From: Palsa-883 sp963847615
GTDB lineage: Bacteria > Pseudomonadota > Alphaproteobacteria > Acetobacterales > Acetobacteraceae
Direction of reading: 5' to 3'
Length of the DNA: 64,000 nt
Assembly: GCA_963847615.1 (NCBI GenBank)
Contig: CAWKAN010000020.1
Location: 1-64,000, forward strand
The translations under genes and the position numbers were made by a program. The notes under the pieces were generated by a model. That model ran no database searches, was not told the origin of the DNA, and saw only the letters and a program-made list of their open reading frames with translations. This document shows, piece after piece, positions 19,669 through 28,348 of the stretch. How positions within the stretch are numbered: the stretch's first letter is position 1; every line of letters starts with the position of its first letter.

Positions 19669-19805
19669 TTTTCGGCGCGTCGGTCACGGCGGAATGATTT
19701 ACCGCCCGTCGATCACGTCGGAATGACTCGCCGCCCGTCGATCACGCGGGAACGACGCGCTGCCCGTCGATCACGCTGGAATGATCTGCTTCTCGTCGAT
19801 GATGT
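19661..19805. repeat. 29-bp tandem repeat, four to five copies, spanning two gene ends
   Basis: Units begin at 19661, 19690, 19719, 19748 and 19777, an exact 29-bp period (consensus start CGGAATGAT, core GCCCGTCGATCACG). The first unit carries the stop of the cupin gene and the last carries the stop of the convergent EthD gene, so the array fills the whole junction and looks like serial duplication of a gene's 3' end. Confidence 0.85.
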
Positions 19806-20106
19806 AGGTCTTGATCCGGCCGATGAACAGCGCGCCGTCGTCGGTCAGGCGTTTCATCTCGGGTGAGGCGGCGGCGCGCTGCAGCGCCGCCTCATCGTCG
19901 TACCACAGCTCGGCGATGCCATCGACCTCGACATCGGTTTCCGGGATGTCGGGGCGGGTGCGCGTGCCGACGATGTGCGACTGCACGTAGCGGCGCACGC
20001 CGGGCACCGCGTGCGCCAGCGGTCCGTGGATCTCCAGCCAGTGCTTGACGAATTGCGCGTGGGTCAGTTCCGGCCGGCGCGTGAGCAGTCCCAGGACCTT
20101 GATCAT
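19771..20106 (-). CDS. EthD-domain protein
   Basis: The product is 111 aa, the typical EthD/dimeric alpha-beta barrel length. The signature MIKVLGLLTRRPELTHAQFVKHW is followed by HGPLAHAVPGVRRYVQ, VDGIAELWYDDEAAL and GRIKTYIIDEK. EthD-like proteins often accompany catabolic oxygenases with ill-defined roles. It begins 4 bp after the TauD-like gene ends, so it is co-transcribed with it. Confidence 0.85.
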   Translation of the reverse strand: MIKVLGLLTRRPELTHAQFVKHWLEIHGPLAHAVPGVRRYVQSHIVGTRTRPDIPETDVEVDGIAELWYDDEAALQRAAASPEMKRLTDDGALFIGRIKTYIIDEKQIIPA

Positions 20107-20110
20107 CGCG

Positions 20111-21001
20111 CTACGCCGCCTGGTCCATCGTCGATTGCTCGCAGGCGACGGTGGTGCGGTGCATGTCGCGCACCTTGGTGTGGTCGTACGGCCGCGCGCG
20201 ATGCATCGTCACCCGGTTGTCCCACATGACAAGATCCCACTGCCGCCAGACATGCGCATAGACGAACCGGCGCTGCGTCGCGTGCTCGGTCAGCTCGCGC
20301 AGGAAGGCGCGCGCCTCCGGCACCGGCCAGCCGACAATGGCCCCGGCGTGCGAGGCCAGGAACAGCGATTTTCGGCCCGTCACCGGATGGCGCCGGACCA
20401 GTCGTTGCCGCACCGGGGCAAACCGCCGGCGCTCGTCATCGGTGAAGTCGGTGAAGCCCAGCGTCGCGCGCGAATAAAGCTGGCTGTGCTCACACACCAG
20501 GTCTTCGCACATCGCCTGGGTTGCCGCGTCCAGCGCATCCCACGCCGCGCGCATGTCGGCGAACTCGGTATTGCCGCCGGCACCCGGGATCACCCGGGCC
20601 GACAGCAGCGAATACTTTGCCGGCACCGCCTTGAACGAACTGTCCGAGTGCCACAGCCGGTTGCCCAGCCCGAACAGCCGCCGCCGGTCGTCGCGCGCCA
20701 GGATGTTGTTGTTCCGGTCCAGGTTGGAGATGTCGTTGACATCCATGCTCAGCCGGCGTTCCGCGCCCTGCGCGATGTCCCCCGTCGCCTGCTCCAGCGC
20801 ACCGAAGTTGCGGCTGAACGCGAGCTGCCGGGCATCGTCCAGGCGCTGATCGTGGAAGACCAGCACGCCGTAGTGGTCCATCGCCGCCGAGATCGCGGCG
20901 ACGTCCTCGCGCGCCAGGTCGCGCGAGAGATCGACGCCGGAAACCTCGCCTGCAAAGAATGGACGCACGGCCGGATCGATCGCGCGGATGTCGATTGCCA
21001 T
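20111..21001 (-). CDS. TauD/TfdA-family Fe(II)/2-oxoglutarate dioxygenase
   Basis: The product is 296 aa. The iron facial triad is visible: His118 and Asp120 in LWHSDSSF and the distal His267 in VTMHRARPYD, with Arg282 (DMHRTTV) to bind 2-oxoglutarate. The family hydroxylates taurine, 2,4-D and similar carboxylate or sulfonate substrates; the substrate here is unknown. The start at 21001 opens MAIDIRAIDP. Middle gene of an operon with the broken gene upstream and EthD downstream. Confidence 0.88.
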   Translation of the reverse strand: MAIDIRAIDPAVRPFFAGEVSGVDLSRDLAREDVAAISAAMDHYGVLVFHDQRLDDARQLAFSRNFGALEQATGDIAQGAERRLSMDVNDISNLDRNNNILARDDRRRLFGLGNRLWHSDSSFKAVPAKYSLLSARVIPGAGGNTEFADMRAAWDALDAATQAMCEDLVCEHSQLYSRATLGFTDFTDDERRRFAPVRQRLVRRHPVTGRKSLFLASHAGAIVGWPVPEARAFLRELTEHATQRRFVYAHVWRQWDLVMWDNRVTMHRARPYDHTKVRDMHRTTVACEQSTMDQAA

Positions 21002-21044
21002 TCCGCTCACTCCCTGTGCGCATCGACCACCTTTGGCCAGTGCC

Positions 21045-22659
21045 TTATCGCAGTTCGGCGATCTCCAGCGCGTCGCCGAACCGCCGGGCACACTCCAGCG
21101 GGTCACCGTATTTACGGTGCATCGCGGTGTGATAGGCTGCCGCCAGCAGCAGCTTGTCGCGCGCCGGATGCCGGTTGATGGCGAAATCCATCAGCATGCA
21201 CTGGGCGATCTCCTGGTTGTGCGGATCATTGCCCAGCTTGCTCGCCGCCAGCGCGATCCGCTCCACCAGCGGTCCGCGATCGGCGACGTTGTCGCAATAG
21301 GCCTGGACCCAGGCCAGGCTCTCGGCGCCGTTCAGCGCGCAGATCGCGGTATCGACACGATCGAGCAACTGTCCGGCGGTCAGCCGATCGGCACCGCTCG
21401 GCACCTGGATCGCCACCGGATGCACGTCCTCGATGCCGCGCTGGTGCGCGGCCACGCGGTTGAGGTAGGCGACCGCGACATACAGCAGCCGCAACCGCCG
21501 CGGATGCGCGAAATTGTCGAAGAACCAGCCCAGCGTGTTGCGATACTCGTAGCAGTGGTGCGGCATCGAGAAATCGGTGGCGTCCTGCGTCTCCAGCACC
21601 ACCTGCGCCGCGGCGATCTGGATCGCGTCGATCATCCGGCGCGGGTCCTTGCCGGCCTGCAACAGCCGGGTCAGCAGTTTCACGGCGTCCGGCTCGTCGC
21701 CGCGGATGGTCGCCTCGATCAGCGCGGCTGACTCTTCCTGGTTCGACCGCGCCGGTGTTGCGCAGCACCGCGAGCTCGGCCTCGCTCACGCCGCTATACG
21801 GCACGGCGTGCAGCGCCTCGCCCTCGATCCGCATCTTCACGCAGTTGCAGGCCATCTCATAGGTCGAATACCAGCGCGGCCCGACGGCGATATCCAGCGC
21901 ACCCGGCATACAGCACCTGATGCGCGTTGTCCCAGCCGATGCGCATTGCCGATCTCCACCGTCGAACGCGCGCGATAGGCCTTGTGGCCGGTGGTGTAGG
22001 AGCGGTTGCACAACATCCGATCCTGCACGTCGATCATGCCGGCGAACACCAGTTCGGCCAGCACCTCCTGGTGATTGGCCTTGTTCTCCATCAGCCCGAG
22101 GAACTGCGGTAGGCATCGATCACCTGGCCGCGATGCACCAGGGTCATCCAGTTGTTCAGCCGCTCGTGCAGCGGCGCGGTGTCGCGCAGCGGCTCCTGGT
22201 CCGGCCAATACGCCACCGGCGCGGGCGGCGCTTCGACCTTGCCCAGATTGCCGCGCATGCGGGTGTAATGGCCCGGCGCCTTGTTGATCTTCTGGTTCCA
22301 GATATCCAGCCCGGTCGGGATGTACCAGATGGTCTGCGCCATCGGCAGCATGCGCCAGCTTGCCCGGCAGCATCCGCGCCAGGTTCAGCGTGGCCCGCGC
22401 CGACAGCAGGCAATGGTCGTTGTTGACGAAGTTCGGATAACCGTCATCGAAACGTTCATGATACGGCACGTGCGTGTAGGGCGCATGGATGCGCACGGCG
22501 GCGGCGACAATTTCGTTCAACGGCCGGCCCGCCCGCAGCAGGCTCGTAGTAGGCCTGGCTGGCGCCAACCTGATCGCGCGCCAGAATGCGTTCCTCGAGC
22601 TGCTCGTAGAGCGCCTTGGGTGCGTCGTGCCCGCTCGACACCTCGGTCTGCACGTCCAT
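21045..22659 (-). pseudogene. Unrecognised gene of about 540 codons broken by about six frameshifts
   Basis: From ATG 22659 (GGGGGAGG ribosome site; MDVQTEVSSGHDAPKALYEQ) coherent protein continues through successive frames with no in-frame stops inside blocks. These include GRPLNEIVAAAVRIHAPYTH, IWYIPTGLDIWNQK, NWMTLVHRGQVIDAYR, GLMENKANHQEVLAELV, RIGWDNAHQVLYAG, PRWYSTYEMACNCVKMR and a long intact C-terminal block ending RRFGDALEIAELR. Approximate break points are 22540, 22355, 22105, 21935, 21915 and 21745. I do not recognise the family. It sits directly upstream of the TauD-like and EthD genes. Clean coding between breaks favours consensus errors, but true decay cannot be excluded. Confidence 0.7.
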
Positions 22660-22759
22660 ATTGCTGTCCTCCCCCACGATACCGCAGCGCGTTTGACCCA
22701 AGTCTAGGCCCGCCAAGCCGAGATCGACAACCTCGGGCCGCTATGGCCCGGGGGGAACG

Positions 22760-23085
22760 CAAGCAAGGGCGGGGCTCCGCCCCGAACCCCGCCAGGGGGC
22801 TTTGCCCCCTGGACCCCCACCAGAGGCAGGGGCCTCTGGACTCCATGACTGGGCGTGTGGGGAGGGGAAGGGGGCGGGTGGGCGAGGCGAAGGGGCGCCG
22901 TCCGGCATGCCGGACGGCGCCCCTTCGCCTCGCCCACCCGCCCCCTTCCCCTCCCCACACGCCCAGTGAAGGGTTCCAAGAGCCGCCCCGGCGAAGGCCG
23001 GGGCTCGCCCTTGGCGGGGTTCCAAGGGGCAGCGCCCCTTGGTGGGGTCCGGGGCGAAGCCCCGGCCTTGCTTTCGTTCGCCCGA
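22760..23085. repeat. GC-rich hairpin-cluster repeat with a perfect 120-bp palindrome
   Basis: Bases 22848-22967 are a perfect palindrome (60-bp arms, centre at GCATGC). Outside it on both sides lie GC-rich mini-hairpins of the same types as in the repeat at 8839-11670 (GGGGCTCCGCCCC, GGGGGCTTTGCCCCC, AAGGGGCAGCGCCCCTT), in opposite orientations. The whole gap 22660-23105 contains no gene. Confidence 0.85.
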
Positions 23086-23105
23086 TCGCCCGGGCGTGCG
23101 CCCGC

Positions 23106-23462
23106 TCAGCGCGCGCCGAGGCGCCAGCGGTACAGTTCGGTCAGCAGCGGCTGCAGCAGGTAGCCCGCCGCCATGAAGAAGGCCAGCAGCACCAGCCAGC
23201 CGCCGCTGAACTTCTGCTTCAGGTCCAGCAGGCCCTGCAGCGGCATGCGCATCTGTTCGAAGCTTCGCATCGCCTCGGTTAACAGATCGCGTAGCTCGTC
23301 GAGTTCGCGCGACAGCGCGTTGATCGCCCTACGCAGTTCCGAGACGGTCTCGGTCATCGCGCTGACGGTGACCAGATTGGTTGCCAACTGCTGTTCGACG
23401 GTGATCAGCCGGTCGATCAACCGCAGCAGGATCGCTTCTTCCAGCCCGCTTGGCTCCGTCAT
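23106..23462 (-). CDS. Small coiled-coil protein with C-terminal membrane anchor
   Basis: The product is 118 aa. Residues about 8-80 form a charged heptad-like helix (RLIDRLITVEQQL, LRRAINALSRELDELRDLL), followed by one membrane helix (WLVLLAFFMAAGYLLQPLL) near residues 90-108. Not recognised; the architecture recalls small accessory membrane proteins. Its ATG (23462) overlaps the stop of the upstream four-helix membrane protein, so the two are translationally coupled and likely work as a pair. Confidence 0.65.
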   Translation of the reverse strand: MTEPSGLEEAILLRLIDRLITVEQQLATNLVTVSAMTETVSELRRAINALSRELDELRDLLTEAMRSFEQMRMPLQGLLDLKQKFSGGWLVLLAFFMAAGYLLQPLLTELYRWRLGAR

Positions 23463-24034
23463 CGCCGCATCTCCGGGCGCGGCCGCCAGGTCGCGAGCTG
23501 ACCGGCGGCGCCGAAGGCCAGCCCGATGAGGACGATGGGGGTGGCGTCGTGCGGGAAGTCCAGCGACCACGATACGCCGACGATGGTCCAGAACACGATC
23601 GCCATGAACAGACCGGTGACCATCATCCCGGCCGCGACGCCGGTACCGCTCGGACGCAGCCGGAGGGCCAGGGCGAGCAGCTTCAGCAACGAGGCGAAAC
23701 CGCAGAACAGCGCCCAGGACCGCTCATGTCCGCGCAGCCCGACCGCCAGCGACATCGGCGTCGGGCCGCCGGCGAACTCGTTCGGCCACTGCCACATCTG
23801 CGCCGCGGCCCAGGCCGAACAGACGGCCAGAAAAGCCTCCGTGCGCCAGGCGCAGGCGTAGCTTTTCCACGCGTATGTCGGGCGCAGCGCCGCCGGCCGC
23901 GGCGGCGCCTTGGGAATATCGGCAGGCGTCACACGGTCCCGGGCAACAACGTTGCCCTGCTGCTCGGGACACGCGCGCGCCTGCCGGAGGGTTGTTGGAA
24001 TGGTCAGGCTCAAAATCAGCTCCCGGCGGCTCAA
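23459..24034 (-). CDS. Four-helix membrane protein of unknown function
   Basis: Up to 191 aa with about four hydrophobic helices (AFLAVCSAWAAAQMW, WALFCGFASLLKLLALAL, GMMVTGLFMAIVFWTIVGV, PIVLIGLAFGAAG). The first possible start in frame is a TTG at 24034; the N-terminal 50 residues are polar, so a later start is possible. Pairs with the downstream coiled-coil membrane protein (4-bp overlap). No family recognised. The 256 bp between it and ada hold no convincing gene. Confidence 0.6.
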   Translation of the reverse strand: MSRRELILSLTIPTTLRQARACPEQQGNVVARDRVTPADIPKAPPRPAALRPTYAWKSYACAWRTEAFLAVCSAWAAAQMWQWPNEFAGGPTPMSLAVGLRGHERSWALFCGFASLLKLLALALRLRPSGTGVAAGMMVTGLFMAIVFWTIVGVSWSLDFPHDATPIVLIGLAFGAAGQLATWRPRPEMRR

Positions 24035-24290
24035 ATGTGACCAAAACTAACATAACAATCTCCGGTTGCGCAAGTGCCAACCCCGTCGCGCCGCCGCGTG
24101 GGCACTGCCGCCGCCCCTCCGGCAACGCCGCCCCGGGCAAGGGTTGCCACGCGGAGCCGGCAGGACGTCGGCGGCGGGCCGATGGGGTTCATCCTTCCGC
24201 CGGTCGGTGCCACCGGCCGGCATTTTGCCCCGCTTGGATGAGCGCAACGGGCGGATGGCGCCGGCGCGGCCGGTGCCCCACATTCCGGCC

Positions 24291-25364
24291 ATGCCAGACA
24301 CAAGCACACTCGATCGCGTCTCGGACGACGCTCTCTGGGACCAGGTGCTCCGCCGCCAGCCGGGGGCGTTCCGCTACGCGGTCACCACCATGGGGGTCTA
24401 TTGCCGCCCCGGCTGCCCCTCGCCACGCCCGCTGCGCAAGAACGTGCGCTTTTTCCCGGACAATCGGGCCGCCGAGGCCGCCGGGTTCCGCGCCTGCAAG
24501 CGCTGCGATCCAAGGGGTGAGCGCGCCGCCATCGCCCAGGCGGTGGTGCGCGACGCCTGCGCGTTCATCGCCGCCGAGGAGACCATCCCCTCGCTCGCCG
24601 CCCTCGCGGACCGCTCCGGCTATTCGCGCTTCCACTTCCTGCGGATGTTCCGCGACCACACCGGGTTGACGCCGCGCAGCTATGCCGAGGGGGTGCGGGC
24701 GCGGCGGCTGGCCGCGGCGCTGGGCGGCGGGGCGCGCGTCGCGGATGCGGTGATCGACGCGGGCTACGGCTCGGAATCGCGGGTCTACGAGAAGACCGGC
24801 GCGCTGCTGGGGATGACGCCGGGGGCGATGCGCCGCGGCGGGGCAGGGGAGGTGATCCGCACCGCCTTCGCCGACTGCCCGTTCGGCCGCCTGCTGGTCG
24901 GCGCCACCGCCAAGGGCGTCTGCTTCATCGGCTTCGCCGAGCCGGACGCCGCGCTGCTCGGCGATCTGCGCCATCGCTTCCCGCGCGCCGAACTGGTGGC
25001 CGACGACGCGGCGCTGGCCGACACGCTGCGCGCGGTGCTGGGCTTTCTGGCCGAGCCACGGCTGGCGCTGGACCTGCCGCTGGACCTGCGCGGCACCGCG
25101 TTCCAGCAGCGGGTCTGGCGCGCGCTGCGGCAGATCCCGCCCGGGGAGACCCGCACCTATGGCGCCGTGGCGGCATCGATCGGCGCGCCGCTTGCGGTGC
25201 GTGCGGTGGCGCGCTCCTGCGCGGCCAACCCGGTGTCGCTGGCGGTGCCCTGCCATCGGGTGATCGGCAAGGACGGCGACCTGACCGGCTACCGCTGGGG
25301 CGTGCCGCGCAAGCGGGCGCTGCTGGAGAAGGAGCGGGCGGCGGCCGGGAAGCCGGTGGCGTAG
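24291..25364 (+). CDS. ada: Bifunctional transcriptional activator / O6-methylguanine-DNA methyltransferase Ada
   Basis: The product is 357 aa. The N-terminal zinc/phosphotriester-repair domain has Cys38, Cys42, Cys69 and Cys72 (YCRPGC and ACKRC). An AraC-type helix-turn-helix follows (residues about 90-185, IPSLAALADRSGYSRFHFLRMF). The C-terminal methyltransferase domain has the active-site PCHRV with Cys321. It repairs alkylated DNA and, when methylated on the N-terminal Cys, activates the adaptive response. The ATG at 24291 matches the family N-terminus; an open frame extends upstream without conserved character. Confidence 0.93.
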   Translation: MPDTSTLDRVSDDALWDQVLRRQPGAFRYAVTTMGVYCRPGCPSPRPLRKNVRFFPDNRAAEAAGFRACKRCDPRGERAAIAQAVVRDACAFIAAEETIPSLAALADRSGYSRFHFLRMFRDHTGLTPRSYAEGVRARRLAAALGGGARVADAVIDAGYGSESRVYEKTGALLGMTPGAMRRGGAGEVIRTAFADCPFGRLLVGATAKGVCFIGFAEPDAALLGDLRHRFPRAELVADDAALADTLRAVLGFLAEPRLALDLPLDLRGTAFQQRVWRALRQIPPGETRTYGAVAASIGAPLAVRAVARSCAANPVSLAVPCHRVIGKDGDLTGYRWGVPRKRALLEKERAAAGKPVA

Positions 25365-25392
25365 CGCGCGTTCGGTGCCGGCGTCGCAGCCG

Positions 25393-25965
25393 TCAGGCCG
25401 GTCGGCCCGCGGCGTCGTCGCCCGGAGCCGTGGCGCGGCCATGCAACTCGGCAATCCGCCCCGCGATCCGATCCACCGCCGTCCAGGCGGTGAACTCCAC
25501 ACAGCTTCGCGGATCGGTCGGCCCGCCGGTCATCTTCATGATGAACCGGATGATCTGCCGGTCGAGCCAGCCGTACCGCGGGTAGTCGAGCCGCCCGGCG
25601 ACGGCCGCGGCCAGCACCGGTTCCAGCCGATGGCGGGCGATCGATTTGCGCAGATATTGATTGCCCGTTGCGGTGTCCTTGCCCGGTTTCCTGGCGGTCA
25701 GGTTCACCGACAGAAGGACCAGCGGCGCGCGCGCCGGCAGCGCCCGGTAGCTCGCCAGCAATCGCTCGGCTTCCGGCAGGTGCCGGCCGTAGCGCACCGC
25801 CGCGACCACGACGACCATCGGCGCGGCGGCGAGGTCCGCCGCTGTCGGAAACCCTACCGCCAGGTCATGCGGCGCGGCGGAGATGCCGCTGCCGGCAAGC
25901 CGGGCAGCGATATGGGCCGCGATTCGCCGGGATTGCCCATCCCGCGTGGCGTAGAACAGCAGCAT
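25393..25965 (-). CDS. hemG: Flavodoxin-type protoporphyrinogen IX dehydrogenase
   Basis: The product is 190 aa. It has an N-terminal FMN phosphate loop FYATRDGQSRRIA and a HemG-like C-terminal region (GRLDYPRYGWLDRQIIRFIMKMTGGPTDP). HemG passes electrons from protoporphyrinogen IX to the quinone pool. It is convergent with ada. A haem-synthesis gene beside a haem-rich electron-transfer locus is consistent, but co-regulation is not shown. Confidence 0.85.
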   Translation of the reverse strand: MLLFYATRDGQSRRIAAHIAARLAGSGISAAPHDLAVGFPTAADLAAAPMVVVVAAVRYGRHLPEAERLLASYRALPARAPLVLLSVNLTARKPGKDTATGNQYLRKSIARHRLEPVLAAAVAGRLDYPRYGWLDRQIIRFIMKMTGGPTDPRSCVEFTAWTAVDRIAGRIAELHGRATAPGDDAAGRPA

Positions 25966-26055
25966 GTTGGGAACCCGGTTTGCGCCGCAACAATCGACCC
26001 GTCACCTCGATGATCGCCGCGGCGACAGGCCCGGTCGATGCGGCCAGCGGCGCGA

Positions 26056-26724
26056 TCATTCGGTTTCCCGCGGCGCGGCGTCGGTCGCCACCTCGGGGAT
26101 TTCGACTTCCTCGAGCTCCTCATAGCCGTTGAACATGGCCTTGAAGTGCTCCATCGGCGTGCGGCCCAGCGTTCCCAGGTAGGCGTGGAACGGGATGTAG
26201 AACACGAAAACGATGAAGATCAGCACGTGCACCGTGTCGACGACGCGCACGCCGCCGAGCAGGGTCACCACCCAGGCGAAGCGCGTCAGATTCCACAGCA
26301 GGATGCCGGTGGCGCATTGGATGGGCAGCAGCATGAGCATGACGATCTGGTAGGTCATCGCCTGCAGCGGATTGAACTTGCGGTACATGCTGACGTGAAA
26401 CGGATTGGGCGCACCCTTGAAGATGCCATACCCGTAATAGAGCGCCTGGCGCACGCTGCCACGGAAGAATTTCACCGGGTTCAGCTCGGGCAGGTAGACC
26501 CTGATCCGGTCGGAGAACAGATAGAAGACGAGCCAGAGGAAGAAGTTGGCGACGATGACGAAGCCGAGCACGTTGTGGGCGGCGACGGCGATCCGGAACG
26601 GCACCACGTCGATCAGGCCGACGTAGCGGATCTGCAGCCCGGTGAGCACCAGCAGCACGCAGCCGGCCGCATTGGTCCAATGCCAGATGCGAACCGGCAA
26701 CGGGTGAATGTAGATCCGATGCAT
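26056..26724 (-). CDS. Di-haem-type membrane cytochrome b subunit
   Basis: The product is 222 aa with four to five membrane helices. Candidate haem-ligating histidines lie in VRIWHWTNA, VAAHNVLGF, VDTVHVLIF and IPFHAYLGT, the layout of hydrogenase/formate-dehydrogenase-type cytochrome b subunits. The acidic C-terminal tail (about 25 residues) is probably cytoplasmic. It follows the nine-haem cytochrome c gene by 5 bp, so it most likely links the quinone pool to that cytochrome. The direction of electron flow is not evident. Confidence 0.85.
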   Translation of the reverse strand: MHRIYIHPLPVRIWHWTNAAGCVLLVLTGLQIRYVGLIDVVPFRIAVAAHNVLGFVIVANFFLWLVFYLFSDRIRVYLPELNPVKFFRGSVRQALYYGYGIFKGAPNPFHVSMYRKFNPLQAMTYQIVMLMLLPIQCATGILLWNLTRFAWVVTLLGGVRVVDTVHVLIFIVFVFYIPFHAYLGTLGRTPMEHFKAMFNGYEELEEVEIPEVATDAAPRETE

Positions 26725-26729
26725 CTGGC

Positions 26730-28064
26730 TTAGCCTTTCGGTTGCTCGTGGGGCGGGTGGTTCAGGTAGCGGCGGAACACCCAGCGCGCGATCATGTGAA
26801 CGATGGGCCCGCCGATGCCGCCGAGCAGGGCGAGCACCAGCAGCACGTCCAGGAAGGTGATCCTGGTGCCGCCGATGGCATAGAACCCACCGATTGACTG
26901 GATCGAGAAGGCCGAGCTCAGCACGGCCTGGCTGGCGCCGTACCGCACCGGGATGCCGGCGGGGCCGGCGACGGACACCACGACACTCTGGAACGCGTTG
27001 GCGCCGGCCCGATGGCAGGTGCTGCAATCGCTGATCGCCGTGGCCCCGCCGGCAATCGCATGCGCCTCGACCGCCGTGCTCACTTCCAGGCGGCCCTTGA
27101 CGACGGTCTTGTCCTCGACGCCCGGACGGTTCAGCGCCTGGAGCAGGGCGAACAGCGTCGCCGGATCCAGGCCCGGTCGCGCCGCCGTTCCCGAACCGGT
27201 CGGGGTTTCGAACTCGGGCACGCCCACCAACTCGGGGGCCGCCTTTTGCGTCGTGCTGTTGAACAGCATGAGGTCAACCCGGCGCTGGGCATGCGGCACA
27301 TGGCAGGCGGGGCACGACACGACATCGAAATGCAGTTCCACATTCGGCAGCCAGGTGCCGTGCGCGGCGATCGCCTCGGTATGGCAGCCCAGGCAGACGT
27401 CCTTCAATCCCTGCACCTCGGACGGAACGTGCACCGCATGCGCGCCGTGGCAGCCGAAGCACAGCGGCGCCTGGGTCAGGCCGTGGCTGCGGGCCTCGCC
27501 ATGCACGCTGCCGGCATAGGCGGTGAAGATGGCGCCGTGGCAGGCCTTGCAGGGGACGGTGTCCATCGCCTCGGCGGCGCCCTTGATCACCGCGTGCGGC
27601 GAATGGCAGCTCGTGCAAAGCGGGGCGTTGGGGTCGCCTTGGCGGACCAGGGTCGCGTGGACGCTGGTGGTCCATTGCTGGAACTGATCCGCGTGGCAGG
27701 TGCGGCAGATCTGCGCCATGGCGACGGAAAATGCGCGCCGGTTGGCGATCGGCTTCACCGCAGCGGGATGCGTGGCCAGGCTGATGTCGGAATGGCAGCC
27801 GGTGCAGCCGATCGCGCTGTGGACCGAGTGCCCGAACGTGTCGCCGGCGATATGCAGCGGCAGCGTTCCGCCGTCGGTCAGCGGCATCGCGAACCCCGGG
27901 GTGCCGTGGCAGGCCAGGCATTGGGCGTCGCCGGCGGCAGGACCCGCGGCGGATGCCGCGGCGGCCATCGCGGCAAGTCCCAGCATGACGGCGGCAATGG
28001 CGCCGATCATCCGCGTGGCGAACGGCCCGCGTCCGATCCGGCCGCGTAAGCTGGGCTTGGTCAC
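26730..28064 (-). CDS. Membrane-anchored nine-haem cytochrome c
   Basis: The product is 444 aa from a GTG at 28064 preceded by GGAG. A signal peptide (about residues 15-42, AAASAA) is followed by nine CxxCH motifs at about 49, 87, 120, 150, 172, 202, 224, 251 and 347, and a C-terminal membrane helix near 403-423. No catalytic signature (such as the Lys-ligated NrfA haem) is seen, so an electron-transfer role in the periplasm is favoured. It is co-transcribed with the cytochrome b gene. An upstream in-frame ATG at 28250 would displace the signal peptide and is rejected. Confidence 0.88.
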   Translation of the reverse strand: MTKPSLRGRIGRGPFATRMIGAIAAVMLGLAAMAAAASAAGPAAGDAQCLACHGTPGFAMPLTDGGTLPLHIAGDTFGHSVHSAIGCTGCHSDISLATHPAAVKPIANRRAFSVAMAQICRTCHADQFQQWTTSVHATLVRQGDPNAPLCTSCHSPHAVIKGAAEAMDTVPCKACHGAIFTAYAGSVHGEARSHGLTQAPLCFGCHGAHAVHVPSEVQGLKDVCLGCHTEAIAAHGTWLPNVELHFDVVSCPACHVPHAQRRVDLMLFNSTTQKAAPELVGVPEFETPTGSGTAARPGLDPATLFALLQALNRPGVEDKTVVKGRLEVSTAVEAHAIAGGATAISDCSTCHRAGANAFQSVVVSVAGPAGIPVRYGASQAVLSSAFSIQSIGGFYAIGGTRITFLDVLLVLALLGGIGGPIVHMIARWVFRRYLNHPPHEQPKG

Positions 28065-28282
28065 GTGCGTCTCCGTTGTTTCACCGAATTCTCTTTGGCG
28101 GCCGCCGGCGGGAACCCTGGTGCAGTGTCGGGCGCGGCTCTCCTGCACGACATTGCCGCACCGGTCTTTGATCCAGGTCAGTCGCCGGGCGTCGCGGCGG
28201 TCCGGGACGGGCGAAATTTCGCGGCCTTGCAGGCGCTTCGCCCCCGCCATGCGCCGGCGCCGGGCGCGCCGAACGCCACGGG

Positions 28283-28309
28283 AAAGGGGGGCATTCGCCC
28301 CCCCTTTTT
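28283..28309. terminator. Intrinsic terminator downstream of the response-regulator genes
   Basis: A GGGGGGC / GCCCCCC stem with a 4-nt loop, flanked by AAA on one side and TTTTT on the other, could terminate on either strand. It lies about 40 bp past the end of the membrane-anchored response regulator and separates it from the cytochrome operon. Confidence 0.75.
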
Positions 28310-28348
28310 CCGCGGCTCGAAGCGTCGGGCAGACATCGTTCTGCGCGA

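Noticed and set aside
19661..19805. CRISPR-like array
   Set aside because: The 29-bp units are contiguous with no spacers and include gene stop codons; no cas genes nearby.
28140..28175. Second sigma-54 promoter upstream of the nine-haem cytochrome gene
   Set aside because: A GGCA...TGC pair is present on the minus strand, but GG and GC are 9 nt apart, not 10, and the -24 element is poor.
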